Positions 36,840-46,462 of a stretch of DNA of 62,147 bases are shown piece by piece. Source of the DNA: Prevotella micans DSM 21469 = JCM 16134 (GTDB lineage Bacteria > Bacteroidota > Bacteroidia > Bacteroidales > Bacteroidaceae); contig NZ_BAKH01000006.1 in the NCBI RefSeq assembly GCF_000614105.1, positions 1 through 62,147 on the forward strand, read 5' to 3'. The position numbers and the translations under genes were made by a program. The first letter of the stretch is position 1. Each line of letters opens with the position of its first letter. The notes under the pieces were generated by a model that had not been told where the DNA came from, made no database searches, and saw nothing but the letters and a program-made list of their open reading frames with translations.

Positions 36840-38139
36840 TTATGGTGACTTTTATTTTACTTATTCTTCTTTCTTCGATGGCGATGATTTCAAAGGTGTA
36901 GTTTCGGTAGTTTATTTTTTCGTGTATGCTTGGGAAGTCGCCTTTTATTTCAAGAATCAGTCCGGCGAGTGAATCAGCGTCACCTTCAATGTCGATAAAT
37001 TCATCGTCGGGCGTTCCGATGATTCTTGTGAAGTCACTCAGGAGTGTTTTGCCTTCGAAGAGGTAGGTGTTGTAGTTTAGTTTGGAGTAGTATTTTTCTT
37101 CCTCGTCGTATTCATCGTTTATTTCTCCAACGATTTCTTCAAGTATATCTTCCATAGTCACAATTCCACTTGTCCCTCCAAATTCGTCAACAACGACTGC
37201 AATGTGCACTCTGTTGTTTTGAAATTCGCGCAGGAGGTCGTCGATTTTTTTTGTTTCCGGTACGAAATATGGTGGACGTATGAGACTTTGCCACCTGAAA
37301 TTGGTTGTTTTCGAAAGGTAAGGCAACAGGTCTTTAATGTAGAGTATGCCACGGATGTTGTCTTGGTTGTCTTGATAAATTGGGATGCGCGAATAGTTGT
37401 TTTCAACAATGCATTGAAGCACATCTTCATATTTGCTTTTTATGTCGAGGTCCACTATATCCTGCCTGGAGGTCATGATTTCTCTTGCCGTTTCGTCGCT
37501 GAATCTGATTATTCCTCGGAGCATTTTCTGTTCATCCTTAATTTCGTTTTGATTGGTGAGTTCGAGGGCCTGTTCGAGATCGTCGACAGATAGTTGCCGA
37601 TTTTCTTTTTGAACCACTCGCTCGGCAAATGCCCCACTTTTGAGAAGAATATTTTCGAGATACCAAAAGAGACGTCTGAGGAATATTATGCTTTTTGCAG
37701 CGCCTCGGCAGAATTTGAGCGGGTTTTGTCGACTGTAAACTTTAGGCATAATTTCGCCGAAAAGCAGCAAAAGAAATGTTAACAGAACGGTTATACAGAG
37801 AAACTCTAGCCATTCGGCTTTGAATCGAACTAGGTTTGTGAGCACATAGTTCGAGAGCATTATTATCGTGACGTTGACAAGATTGTTTGTTATGAGAATT
37901 GTTGCAAGGGTGCGTTCGCTGTCTTCACGGAGAAGCTGTATGTTTTTGTCGGCTACCCTTTTGTTTGGGTCGAGTTGGTCGAGGTCGTTAGGCGATAGAC
38001 TAAAGAATGCTATCTCCGACCCGCTTGCGAATCCTGACAGGAATAACAATACGGCCGATAGCAATGCCGATATTATAACACCAATTGTTGGCTGTTGAAA
38101 TTCAATGTAGGATGAAAGGTCAAGTAGTAGTTCGTGCAT
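36808..38139 (-). CDS. gldE: GldE-type CNNM/CBS/CorC membrane protein
   Basis: 443 residues: an N-terminal CNNM membrane domain (about 15-185, with GSEIAFFSLSPNDLDQL), two CBS domains (about 205-335, MTSRQDIVDLD and EFGGTSGIVTMEDILEEIVGEI) and a C-terminal CorC_HlyC domain. This matches the GldE family, first tied to gliding in Flavobacterium but widely kept in non-gliding Bacteroidales. Its biochemical role may be ion transport or its regulation. It lies two bases after ssb. Confidence 0.88.
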   Translation of the reverse strand: MHELLLDLSSYIEFQQPTIGVIISALLSAVLLFLSGFASGSEIAFFSLSPNDLDQLDPNKRVADKNIQLLREDSERTLATILITNNLVNVTIIMLSNYVLTNLVRFKAEWLEFLCITVLLTFLLLLFGEIMPKVYSRQNPLKFCRGAAKSIIFLRRLFWYLENILLKSGAFAERVVQKENRQLSVDDLEQALELTNQNEIKDEQKMLRGIIRFSDETAREIMTSRQDIVDLDIKSKYEDVLQCIVENNYSRIPIYQDNQDNIRGILYIKDLLPYLSKTTNFRWQSLIRPPYFVPETKKIDDLLREFQNNRVHIAVVVDEFGGTSGIVTMEDILEEIVGEINDEYDEEEKYYSKLNYNTYLFEGKTLLSDFTRIIGTPDDEFIDIEGDADSLAGLILEIKGDFPSIHEKINYRNYTFEIIAIEERRISKIKVTINEPNHHKTDN

Positions 38140-38141
38140 TT

Positions 38142-38549
38142 TTAGAATGGCAATTTAGCGTCGGTTTCTTCTCCGGTTGTTTCTGTTTGTGCAGTATTTG
38201 CAGTGGTGTTTTCCGTACGTCTGGATTGGGCTAACCATTCTAAATTGTCGGCATATATCTCGGTCAATGCGTGTCGAATACCTTTCTTATCGTCGTAATT
38301 ACGATAACGCAAACGTCCCTCGATATATAACTTATCACCTTTATGAATGTATTTCTCAGTGTATTTAGCCAGTCCTTTAAACAGGACTATATTATGCCAA
38401 TCGGTATGGTCGGGTACTTGAGTGCCATTCGGTAGAACATAACCTCGTTCTGTTGTGGCTAAACTGAAGGAGGCAACGCATTGGTCGGATTCGAAATATC
38501 TAATCTCAGGCTCTTTGCCGACATTCCCAATCAGCATTACTTTGTTCAT
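38142..38549 (-). CDS. ssb: Single-stranded DNA-binding protein
   Basis: 135 residues. The OB fold starts MNKVMLIGNVGKEPEIRYFESDQCVASFSLAT and includes the DWHNIVLFKGLA and YIEGRLRYRNY strands. The tail is short and acidic with a KLPF end, near the usual DDxPF. It binds single-stranded DNA during replication and repair. The ssb-gldE pairing is conserved in Bacteroidota. Confidence 0.93.
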   Translation of the reverse strand: MNKVMLIGNVGKEPEIRYFESDQCVASFSLATTERGYVLPNGTQVPDHTDWHNIVLFKGLAKYTEKYIHKGDKLYIEGRLRYRNYDDKKGIRHALTEIYADNLEWLAQSRRTENTTANTAQTETTGEETDAKLPF

Positions 38550-38584
38550 TGCTCAAACATCAAAAAAAGACTCACTGAATGTGA

Positions 38585-39124
38585 TTATCTCCACATCCCA
38601 AGATATCTAAAATTGAAGTTTTTTCCCTTTGCTGATGGGAATTGGCTACGGCTATCAACTCTTTCTCGCAGATAATCTACAATTCGACTATAGCAATCGG
38701 CGCCGGATAAAGCCTTGCAGTTTGCAACAAAAAGAGTATCTCGATATTCGTGCTTGCCGGTTGATGGAATCAGAACAACTCGTTTGAAATTCAATGTTCC
38801 TTCATACCATCCTTCTCTTTCTTGGTTTAGATGCATAATAGAGGGGTTTTCTTTGCGTTGAACGAAATCATTTCCACTACGCAATGCTTTTTTCTGTTTG
38901 AAATCAAGCATCGTTGCAGCCTCGGTTTTAATTATAATGAAATAAATACGTGGACGCACTTTATATCGCTTCGGATAGAAGACATCACTTTCTACATATT
39001 CCCTAATGTCTGCCTCCAAATCTTGTGTCATCTGGATATCGGGAATAGAAACTAAAAAGTCAATGGCTTCGTCGACGCTATGAGCTAATATCTCGTGGTC
39101 GAAGAATCTTAAATATAAATTCAT
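38585..39124 (-). CDS. Conserved-looking protein of unknown function upstream of ssb
   Basis: 179 residues, soluble and mixed charge, no signal peptide. It starts MNLYLRFFDHEILAHSVDEAIDFLVSI and ends in an aromatic-rich segment (NFNFRYLGMW). I do not recognise the family. It lies 35 bases before ssb in the same direction; many relatives have mutY in this place, which is absent here. A DNA-related role is only a guess from position. Confidence 0.6.
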   Translation of the reverse strand: MNLYLRFFDHEILAHSVDEAIDFLVSIPDIQMTQDLEADIREYVESDVFYPKRYKVRPRIYFIIIKTEAATMLDFKQKKALRSGNDFVQRKENPSIMHLNQEREGWYEGTLNFKRVVLIPSTGKHEYRDTLFVANCKALSGADCYSRIVDYLRERVDSRSQFPSAKGKNFNFRYLGMWR

Positions 39125-39155
39125 TTGGATGCGTTAATATGTTTCTCTAAAAAAG

Positions 39156-39228
39156 AGCGGCAAACGGGGCTCGAACCCGCGACCTCGACCTTGGCAAGGT
39201 CGCGCTCTACCAACTGAGCTATTGCCGC
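39156..39228 (-). tRNA. tRNA-Gly (GCC), copy 1
   Basis: 73 bases with a 7-bp acceptor stem GCGGCAA / TTGCCGC, a T-arm GGTTCGAGCC type and anticodon loop TTGCCAA (anticodon GCC). CCA is not encoded. It is the last gene of a five-tRNA cluster transcribed leftwards. Confidence 0.95.
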
Positions 39229-39253
39229 ATAAGAAAAACTCTATAATTAATTG

Positions 39254-39337
39254 TGAAGAGGAGGAGACTCGAACTCCCACGAAACAATTTTCACTACCCC
39301 CTCAAAGTAGCGCGTCTACCAATTCCGCCACCTCTCC
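39254..39337 (-). tRNA. tRNA-Leu (GAG)
   Basis: 84 bases, with acceptor stem GGAGAGG / CCTCTTC (one G-U pair), a long variable arm as in leucine tRNAs, and anticodon loop TTGAGGG (anticodon GAG). Confidence 0.92.
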
Positions 39338-39368
39338 AACAAAAAATTATTGTCTCTGAATAAGCTTG

Positions 39369-39450
39369 TGCCCAGAACAGGACTCGAACCTGCACGTCGT
39401 GAAACACACGCACCTGAAACGTGCGCGTCTACCAATTCCGCCACCTGGGC
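39369..39450 (-). tRNA. tRNA-Leu (CAG)
   Basis: 82 bases, with acceptor stem GCCCAGG / TCTGGGC, a long variable arm and anticodon loop TTCAGGT (anticodon CAG). Confidence 0.92.
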
Positions 39451-39512
39451 AAATCTAGATTTATCGGAAAGATTTCCTAGAGCTTACTTATTACAGAATG
39501 TCAAACAAAAAG

Positions 39513-39585
39513 AGCGGCAAACGGGGCTCGAACCCGCGACCTCGACCTTGGCAAGGTCGCGCTCTACCAACTGAGCTATTGCCGC
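39513..39585 (-). tRNA. tRNA-Gly (GCC), copy 2
   Basis: Identical in sequence to the copy at 39156-39228 as far as I can compare by eye (73 bases, anticodon GCC). A local duplication within the cluster. Confidence 0.95.
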
Positions 39586-39611
39586 ATTGAAAACTCCACT
39601 AAGTCTTATCG

Positions 39612-39685
39612 TCGGGGCGACAGGATTCGAACCTGCGACCGCCTGGTCCCAAACCAGGAGCGCTACCGGGCTGCGCTACACCCCG
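39612..39685 (-). tRNA. tRNA-Pro (TGG)
   Basis: 74 bases, acceptor stem CGGGGTG / CGCCCCG, anticodon loop TTTGGGA (anticodon TGG). First gene of the cluster, 43 bases after the promoter element. Confidence 0.95.
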
Positions 39686-39727
39686 CTAATTTCTCAACAG
39701 ATTAACTCTATTTCAAAATTGCGAATG

Positions 39728-39735
39728 CAAAGATA
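39728..39735 (-). promoter_or_regulatory. -7 element TATCTTTG of the tRNA cluster
   Basis: On the minus strand TATCTTTG matches TAnnTTTG, upstream of tRNA-Pro. Bases 39740-39940 hold nothing else I can identify. Confidence 0.7.
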
Positions 39736-39942
39736 ATTTATTTTTTTCTTCTGCCAAAGGTTACTATTACTTTTTGCCGGCTATGGGAACATACAAAAAG
39801 GTGGCTAGACGAAGGTGTTAAAAATATCATTAAGAAGTAAGAAGAATCTTCTGCAAAATCTTACAGAATATCTTTTCTAATATCAGGTTTCCTGTCTCTA
39901 AAAATTCTGGACTCTATGCCATGAAACAATAAAAATCTAAGA

Positions 39943-40165
39943 TTCGCGCTGGAGCGACGAAGTGATTTTTTAATTTTTACTGTTTCGCGCCGGAGCGAAG
40001 CTGTGTTTTTTTGATTTTCTGGCTTTCGCGCTGGAGCGACAGGCTACTTTTTCAATTTTTGCTATTTCGCGCCGGAGCGAAGCCATGTTTTTTTGATTTT
40101 CCGGCTTTCGCGCTGGAGCGACAGGCTATTTTTTCGATTTTCACTGTTTCGCGCCGGAGCGAAAC
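39943..40165. repeat. Tandem array E, period 41 bp, six units
   Basis: TTCGCG landmarks fall at 39943, 39984, 40025, 40066, 40107 and 40148, every step exactly 41. The dyad is TTCGC-GCCGGA-GCGAA (or GCTGGA), followed by GCTGTG or CAGGCT and a T tract of 5-8 bases. Two unit types alternate (CTGG/ACAGG and CCGG/AGC). It lies downstream of pflA. Confidence 0.95.
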
Positions 40166-40296
40166 TCTTGTTCTTGAAATATTCACGGCTTAGATGCCAA
40201 GATATATGGTAGTACGACGTCACAAACGATGATATAAGTTCTGCGACGCCGTTGATATAATCCTATTAATTGATGGGAGAGGATTTATTTCTCCTT

Positions 40297-41049
40297 TTAG
40301 TTTTCAAGGTCCTGGCAATTCAAGATGCGCTGGGCATTTTGGATTCGTTCTTTCGTGGGTGGTGAGACGCCGTCAAGTGTGTAAGGGATTCCGAGTTTTT
40401 TCCATTTGAATACGCCTAGTGAATGATATGGTAGTACTTCGATGCGTTTCACGTTGCGAAGGGTTGTTAGAAATTCGTGCAGGCGGAGGAGGGCGTCGTC
40501 GTTGTCGGTTAGACCGGGAACGAGAACGTGACGAATCCACACGGGTTTATTGATGTCGGAAAGATAGCGTGCACAATCTAATATATTTTCATTTCCCCAG
40601 CCGGTGAGTTGTTTGTGTTCGTGTGAGTCGATGTGTTTTATATCGAAAAGTATTAAGTCGGTGTAGCGCATGAGTTCTTCGAATTTCGAGAAGAATGGTT
40701 CGCGACGGGTGAATGGTTGGGCAGCTGTGTCAAGACAGGTGTTTACGCCGAGTGCTTTGGCTTTGCGGAAGAGTTCGATGACAAAATCGATTTGTATGAG
40801 AGCTTCGCCTCCGCTAACGGTTATGCCGCCGTCTTTTCCCCAATAGCTTCGATAGTTCAGGGCTTTGGCGAGCACTTCATCAGGTGTGCAGAGGTCATCG
40901 GATTGTGTATCCCATGTGTCGGGGTTGTGACAGTAGCGGCATCGCATGGTACATCCTTTAAGGAAGATGATGAAGCGTATGCCGGGGCCGTCGACAGAAC
41001 CGAACGATTCGAAGGAATGTATTCGGCCGAGTATTTCTTTTTTTTCCAT
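40297..41049 (-). CDS. pflA: Pyruvate formate-lyase activating enzyme
   Basis: 250 residues, radical SAM. Cys33, Cys37 and Cys40 (CTMRCRYC) bind the 4Fe-4S cluster; GGITVSGGEALIQ is the SAM-binding GGE motif. The N-terminus GRIHSFESFGSVDGPGIRFI is specific to PflA. It installs the glycyl radical on PflB anaerobically. It follows pflB with a hairpin between them. Confidence 0.95.
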   Translation of the reverse strand: MEKKEILGRIHSFESFGSVDGPGIRFIIFLKGCTMRCRYCHNPDTWDTQSDDLCTPDEVLAKALNYRSYWGKDGGITVSGGEALIQIDFVIELFRKAKALGVNTCLDTAAQPFTRREPFFSKFEELMRYTDLILFDIKHIDSHEHKQLTGWGNENILDCARYLSDINKPVWIRHVLVPGLTDNDDALLRLHEFLTTLRNVKRIEVLPYHSLGVFKWKKLGIPYTLDGVSPPTKERIQNAQRILNCQDLEN

Positions 41050-41071
41050 TAATGTTTTTGTGGGTATGAAA

Positions 41072-41103
41072 ATAGGGACGCCGTGTTGTGGGGGCGTCCC
41101 TAT
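41072..41103 (-). terminator. Hairpin between pflB and pflA
   Basis: ATAGGGACGCC (41072-41082) is exactly complementary to 41093-41103. It lies 31 bases after the pflB stop and has no strong T tract. It may partly terminate transcription so that pflA is made in smaller amounts, or protect the pflB message. Confidence 0.65.
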
Positions 41104-41133
41104 GGTATGATTATTATCTCGATTTAAGATGGA

Positions 41134-43379
41134 TTACATCTTTTCGTGCGACTGACGGGCGATAACGTCGAGCTGCTGTTCGCGAGTAAGGTCGATGAAC
41201 TTCACTGCGTATCCACTTACGCGGATGGTAAAGTTTGCATATTCCTCTTTCTCGGGATGCTCCATAGCGTCAACGAGCTTGTCTACACCGAACACATTCA
41301 CGTTTAGGTGGTGTGCTCCGCGGTCGAAATATCCGTCCATCACGCCCACGAGTGTTTTCGTACGTTCTTCGTCGTTATGACCGAGGGTGTCGGGACTGAT
41401 GGTTTGGGTGTTCGAAATTCCGTCGAGTGCATATTCGTAAGGCAACTTGGCAACCGAGTTGAGCGATGCCAGCAAGCCATTTTTCTCGGCACCGTACGAT
41501 GGGTTGGCACCAGGAGAGAGTGGAGTAGCGGCTGGGCGACCGTCGGCAGATTGCCGGTGTATTTTCCGTAAACCACGTTCGAGGTGATTGTGAGAATACT
41601 TGTTGTAGGCTCGGAGTTGCGATATGTGTTGTGCTTGCGAATCATTGTCATGAACGTTTTGAGCAGCCAAACTGCGATGTCGTCGGCACGGTCGTCGTCG
41701 TTACCGTAGCGTGGGAAATCGCCCTCGGTTTTGAACTCGAGCGGGAATCCGGTTTCGTCGCGAACGATGTTAACCTTTGCGTATTTGATTGCGCTGATAG
41801 AGTCGACAACGTGACTGAATCCGGCGATACCGGTTGCGAACGTGCGACGCAGGTCGGTGTCGATAAGCGCAAGTTCGGCAGCCTCGTAGAAATACTTATC
41901 GTGCATGTAGTGAATCAGGTTCAGCGTGTTCACATAGATGTCGGCCAGCCATTCCATCATGTTCATAAAGCGCGGTATGAACTCGTCGTAGGTTACAACG
42001 TCGCCTTCGATTGGACGAAGAGCTGGGCCGCATTGTTCGCGAGTTTTGCCGTCTACACCACCGCTGATGGCGTAGAGAACGCACTTTGCAAGGTTGGCAC
42101 GGGCACCGAAGAATTGCATTTCCTTACCGGTTTGAGTGGCCGAAACACAGCAGCAAATCGAATAGTCGTCACCCCAGATTGGACGCATAACGTCGTCGTT
42201 TTCGTACTGGATGGAGCTTGTGATAATCGAAATCTTAGCAGCGTAGTGCTTGAATGCTTCGGGCAGACGTGAACTATAGAGAACCGTGAGGTTAGGTTCG
42301 GGCGATGGGCCCATGTTTTCGAGCGTGTGCAGGAATCGAAAATCGTTCTTTGTAACCATTGAGCGACCGTCCATTCCCATTCCGCCTACTTCAAGTGTAG
42401 CCCAAACGGGGTCGCCCGAGAACAGCTGGTTGTACGAAGGTATGCGAGCGAACTTAACCATGCGGAACTTCATTACGATGTGGTCGATTAGCTCTTGAGC
42501 TTCTTCTTCGGTAAGTGTGCCTTCGGCGAAATCGCGCTGAATATATATGTCGAGGAATGTAGATACGCGCCCAACCGACATCGCTGCTCCGTTTTGTGTT
42601 TTGATGGCTGCCAGATAGCCGAAGTAAAGCCACTGAACAGCCTCGCGGGCATTGTTGGCTGGTTGTGAGATGTCGTAGCCATAGATTTTGGCCATTTCTT
42701 TCATTTCCTCAAGAGCGCGAATCTGCATCGAGATTTCCTCGCGTAGGCGAATTACATATTCTGTCATTTCACCGCAACCGCAGTTGAGCAGGTCTTTTTT
42801 CTTTTCTTCGATGAGGAAGTCAACGCCATAAAGCGCAACACGACGATAGTCGCCCACGATTCTTCCGCGTCCGTAAGTATCGGGCAGTCCGGTGAGAATG
42901 TGGTTGTGACGAACAATCTTCATCTCCTCGGTGTAGGCATCGAACACTCCATCGTTATGTGTTTTGCAATATTTCGTGAATATTTCGTGGAGTTTTTCTG
43001 ACGGTTTGTATCCGTAGGTTGTGCATGCCTGTTCGGCCATTTTGATGCCTCCATAGGGCATGAATGCACGTTTGAGAGGTTTGTCGGTTTGCAGGCCTAC
43101 AACTTTTTCGAGTTCTTTTGTTCCCTCGCCGATGTAAGCTGGGCCATAGGCTGTCATACTGGAAACAATTTCGGTTTCCATGTCAAGCACTCCGCCTTTT
43201 GCTCTTTCTTGCTTCTGTAGTTCTTTGAGCATTCCCCAAAGTTTCTCGGTCGAAGCGGTTGGACCGGCCAGGAACTTCTCATCTCCATCGTAGACGGTGT
43301 AGTTGTTCTGAATAAAATCACGCATGTTTACTTCATCAAGCCATTTTGTGCCTGTGAAGCCTCTCCATTCTTTTCTCAT
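41134..43379 (-). CDS. pflB: Pyruvate formate-lyase (one frameshift)
   Basis: It converts pyruvate plus CoA to acetyl-CoA plus formate in anaerobic fermentation. The active-site cysteines are in [10 protein letters not shown] (410-411), and the glycyl radical site is in RVSGYAVKF near the C-terminus. The frame breaks near 41551: one extra A in the coding strand (AATCTGCC to AATACTGCC) gives [23 protein letters not shown]. The repaired length is 748, normal for the family. Such a central gene is unlikely to be inactive. Confidence 0.93.
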
Positions 43380-43476
43380 GATTTGTTGTTTTTAAAATTG
43401 ATAAGTTGATAAATAAAATTACGTCTCTTTTGTTTCTCGTTTTTGTATGAGTCGCAGCGGATGATTTTCCACGCGG

Positions 43477-43484
43477 CAAAAGTA
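43477..43484 (-). promoter_or_regulatory. -7 element TACTTTTG of pflB
   Basis: Minus-strand TACTTTTG matches TAnnTTTG; the leader to the pflB ATG is about 100 bases. Confidence 0.6.
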
Positions 43485-43684
43485 ATCAGTTCAACCTGGG
43501 CCCTCAATACTTAGTTGTAAGTATAAAGCACTTGCACTGTTTTTAGTGATTGTGCTATTCGTGATATTATCGGCCTTTGTAATCCCTAACATTAAGGAGA
43601 TTCAGGTTTAAGCTATATTGAAATTGCCTTGGCAAAAATACATCTTTTTTAATTCCTCTCGGCAATTACTATTGAAATCGGGGA

Positions 43685-43775
43685 TTTCGGAGATTGCATC
43701 CGGTGGTAACGGTCGGAAAGAGAGTCTCTGTCCCGGGAGTTGCACTCGGTGCAAGACTTGAAACAGGTCTATAAC
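43685..43775. repeat. Two diverged units related to tandem array G
   Basis: Sequence of the form GAGTCTCTGTCCCGGGAGTT, then TTGCACTCGGTGCAAG and ACTTGAAA, parallels the array G unit (AGTCTCTGCCGGGAGC, CTTACACCGCGTGCAAG, TCGAAAA). The preceding TTGCATCCGGTGGTAACGG looks like a second, weaker unit. The rest of the intergenic region 43380-43878 shows no gene. Confidence 0.6.
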
Positions 43776-43878
43776 TAATTGTATGGCTCTTTCTCAGTGT
43801 ATAATAATGTTTGCTGAAAGCAGAGGAGAAGTTAGGGAACCTATACGATTCGTTATAGACCTAAATGGTTATCAGATG

Positions 43879-45039
43879 CTAGCACACTTTGTGGGATCCT
43901 GCGCTGATTACGACGGGATAGACTTCGGGAGCGTGGCCGTATCGGGATTTGAATTTGGCTATGGCTGTAGAGATAAAGTCATCGTAAACGTCATTGCTAA
44001 CTAGGTTGATAGTACATCCACCAAAACCGCCGCCCATAATGCGGGAGCCGGTTACGCCTGCTTCGCGGGCGAGCTGGTTGAGATAGTCGAGTTCTTCGCA
44101 GCTCACTTCGTACTCTTTGCTCAAGCCTTCGTGAGTTTCGTACATCATTCGTCCCACGGTTTCGTAGTCTCCGTGGTTTAGGGCGTCGCAAACGGCGAGT
44201 ACTCTTTCTTTTTCACCGAGGACGAAATGTGCGCGGCGATAGTCTTCCGTACTCACTTCGTTTTCAACAGCGAGCAGTTCGTCAGGTTCAGCATCGCGAA
44301 GGGTTTCAAAGTGTTTTCCGGGGAAGTGTTCGGCGAGTGCCGACACAACGTTTTCACAACTCCGGCGGCGGTCGTTGTAGGGACTGCCTACGAGTTCGTG
44401 TTTCACTTTGGAGTTAATGAGCACGAGGGTGTGGTCTTTCGGTTCGAATGGGAAATATTCAAACTCGCGACTGCGGCAGTCGAGTCTCATAAGTTTTCCT
44501 TCCTGTCCAAAAACGCTCGCGAATTGGTCCATTATGCCGCAGTTCACTCCAATGTATTTGTGTTCGGTTGCTTGACCGGCCAGCACGATATCCCATTTTG
44601 ATATTTCGTTGTTGGCGAAGAGGTCGTTAAGTGCACATCCAAAGCAGCTTTCCATGGCGGCCGATGAGCTCATGCCTGCACCTAGGGGCACATCGCCGGC
44701 GAAGGCTATGTTGAATCCGCCAACTTGAACACCAAGTTGCTTGAATTCTTGTACCATACCATAAATGAAGCGTGCCCAGGTGGTGCGGGGACCGTCGGGG
44801 TCGTTAACCTTGAACTCGACGCGGTCTTTCATATCGATGGAATAGCACATGATTGTGTCGGTTCCGTTTGGGCGAACTTCGGCCATTATTCCTTTGTCGA
44901 TTGCTCCGGGGAAGACGAATCCGCCATTGTAGTCGGTATGTTCGCCGATAAGGTTTATTCTTCCGGGCGAGAAATAAATGTTGCCCGTCTGACCATCGAA
45001 GTGCTTAATGAATCGGCTTCTTACAAATTCAATATCCAT
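43879..45039 (-). CDS. galK: Galactokinase
   Basis: 386 residues, GHMP kinase fold. GRINLIGEHTDYNGGFVFP is the galactose-binding signature, PLGAGMSSSAAME the ATP loop and GSRIMGGGFGGCTINLV the third GHMP motif. It phosphorylates galactose at C1 in the Leloir pathway. Last gene of a galM, permease, galK series; 23 bases after the permease. Confidence 0.95.
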   Translation of the reverse strand: MDIEFVRSRFIKHFDGQTGNIYFSPGRINLIGEHTDYNGGFVFPGAIDKGIMAEVRPNGTDTIMCYSIDMKDRVEFKVNDPDGPRTTWARFIYGMVQEFKQLGVQVGGFNIAFAGDVPLGAGMSSSAAMESCFGCALNDLFANNEISKWDIVLAGQATEHKYIGVNCGIMDQFASVFGQEGKLMRLDCRSREFEYFPFEPKDHTLVLINSKVKHELVGSPYNDRRRSCENVVSALAEHFPGKHFETLRDAEPDELLAVENEVSTEDYRRAHFVLGEKERVLAVCDALNHGDYETVGRMMYETHEGLSKEYEVSCEELDYLNQLAREAGVTGSRIMGGGFGGCTINLVSNDVYDDFISTAIAKFKSRYGHAPEVYPVVISAGSHKVC

Positions 45040-45062
45040 AAGTTTGTTCCTTTCTATTTTAT

Positions 45063-46375
45063 TTAATTAACTGGTATATTCTTGTTCACGTTACGGCTGC
45101 CTATGAGTGCGTAGAAACACATATAAACTACACCGGCAAGAGGTACGATGTAAGATAACATGTAACCGGCATTGTCGGCAACGAAGTTCTGGAGAAGTGG
45201 AAGCAAACCGCCTCCTACTACCATCATCATGAATATTCCGGAGGCCGATGCGGTGTATTTTCCAAGTCCTTCGGTTGCAAGATTGAATATACACGACCAC
45301 ATCACACTCGTGCAGAGTCCGCAGAGCACGAAAAGGAGAGCACATATCGGAACCGTCACCATTTCGAATGCTTTACCAGTAAAGACAGGCATTGACACGG
45401 CTATGCTTTTACCAAGAATCATAGCAGTGGCGAGCAAGGCAATTGCTATAATGGTTGTACAGAGCATCATGGTTCGACTGGAGATTTTGTCGGCTATAAA
45501 TCCGGCTATGAATCGCCCCACGAGCATCAGAAGCCAATAGGTTGCGGCTACCGAACCGGCTATAGCTGTGGCTGTCATTATGGGCAAGCCTCCGCCATCG
45601 GCTTTGGTGTCGGATAAATAGTAGATGAGCGTTCCGGGAATTCCCACTTCAACGCCTACATATACAAATATTGCAATCACGCCGAGCACGAAGTGTCTGA
45701 AAGCCCAAGGCGAATGTTCGAAAACGGTTGAGGAGTCGGTTTTACCAATTGCGGGGTCTTCGATTGGTATGAAACTTAGGATTATGAATGCCATTGCAAA
45801 CACTCCCATTGCAATGTAGAGCACAGGATTCACATCGAGCATCGAGGTTTCCTTGGTCACCTGTCCTATGAGTGCGCCTACAAAGAGCGGAGTTAGAGTT
45901 CCTGCTAATGAGTTGAGCGTTCCACCAATCATGTTGAGTTGGTTTCCACGGTTTCCACCTCCGCCAATGAGATTGAGCATCGGATTAGTAACCGTATTAA
46001 GCATGCATACACAGAAACCTGAGATGAATGCGCCAAGCAGATAGATTACAAAGCCTACAGTTTTTGCTTCGACAAAAAACCAGAGCAGAACTGGGTGAGA
46101 ACGCCGAAGAAGCCCACAGCTATTCCAATTAGAGCTGTTCGTTTGTAACCCACTCTAGAGAGCATCTTTCCTGCCGGAATGCCCATGAAAGCATAGGCCA
46201 GGAAGTTCATTGCGTTGCCAAGCATACCCACAGTATTGGCACTGGCGCCTCCGAAAGCGTTTTTCCAAATCACGCCGATAGGAGCGGCAAGATTGGTAAC
46301 AAAAGAAATCATTGCATAAAGAAACATCATCGTGATGATGGCGATGATGCTTCCGTTTTGTTTGGTGTTGCTCAT
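45063..46375 (-). CDS. Glucose/galactose MFS transporter, FucP/GluP family (one frameshift)
   Basis: 437 residues after repair, with about twelve membrane helices. LNTVTNPMLNLIGGGGNRGNQLNMIGGTLNSLAGTLTPLFVG is the family signature of FucP-like sugar:proton symporters. The frame breaks in a run of six T on the coding strand (46074-46079); a seventh gives SGFFVEAKTVGFVIYLLGAFISGF. It lies between galM and galK, so galactose or glucose is the likely substrate. Confidence 0.9.
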
Positions 46376-46418
46376 TTTGAATTATTTTATTTTGATGTTT
46401 ATTCTTGAACATCTAATG

Positions 46419-46457
46419 AAAAGGCACGGTGTTGCGTTGTTCAACTCCGTGCCTTTT
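46419..46457 (-). terminator. Terminator hairpin after galM
   Basis: AAAAGGCACGG (46419-46429) is perfectly complementary to 46447-46457 and the minus-strand copy ends in TTTT. It starts six bases after the galM stop and 44 bases before the permease ATG, so it may reduce read-through into the permease and galK. Confidence 0.75.
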
Positions 46458-46462
46458 GTTAT

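Noticed and set aside
39156-39585. Duplicate tRNA-Gly genes as attachment sites of an integrated element
   Set aside because: Only two tRNA-Leu genes lie between the copies and no integrase or phage gene is present; a simple local duplication is enough.
43783-44004. Plus-strand open frame of 73 codons overlapping the galK end
   Set aside because: It lies mostly opposite galK, which is strongly supported, and its product matches nothing I know.
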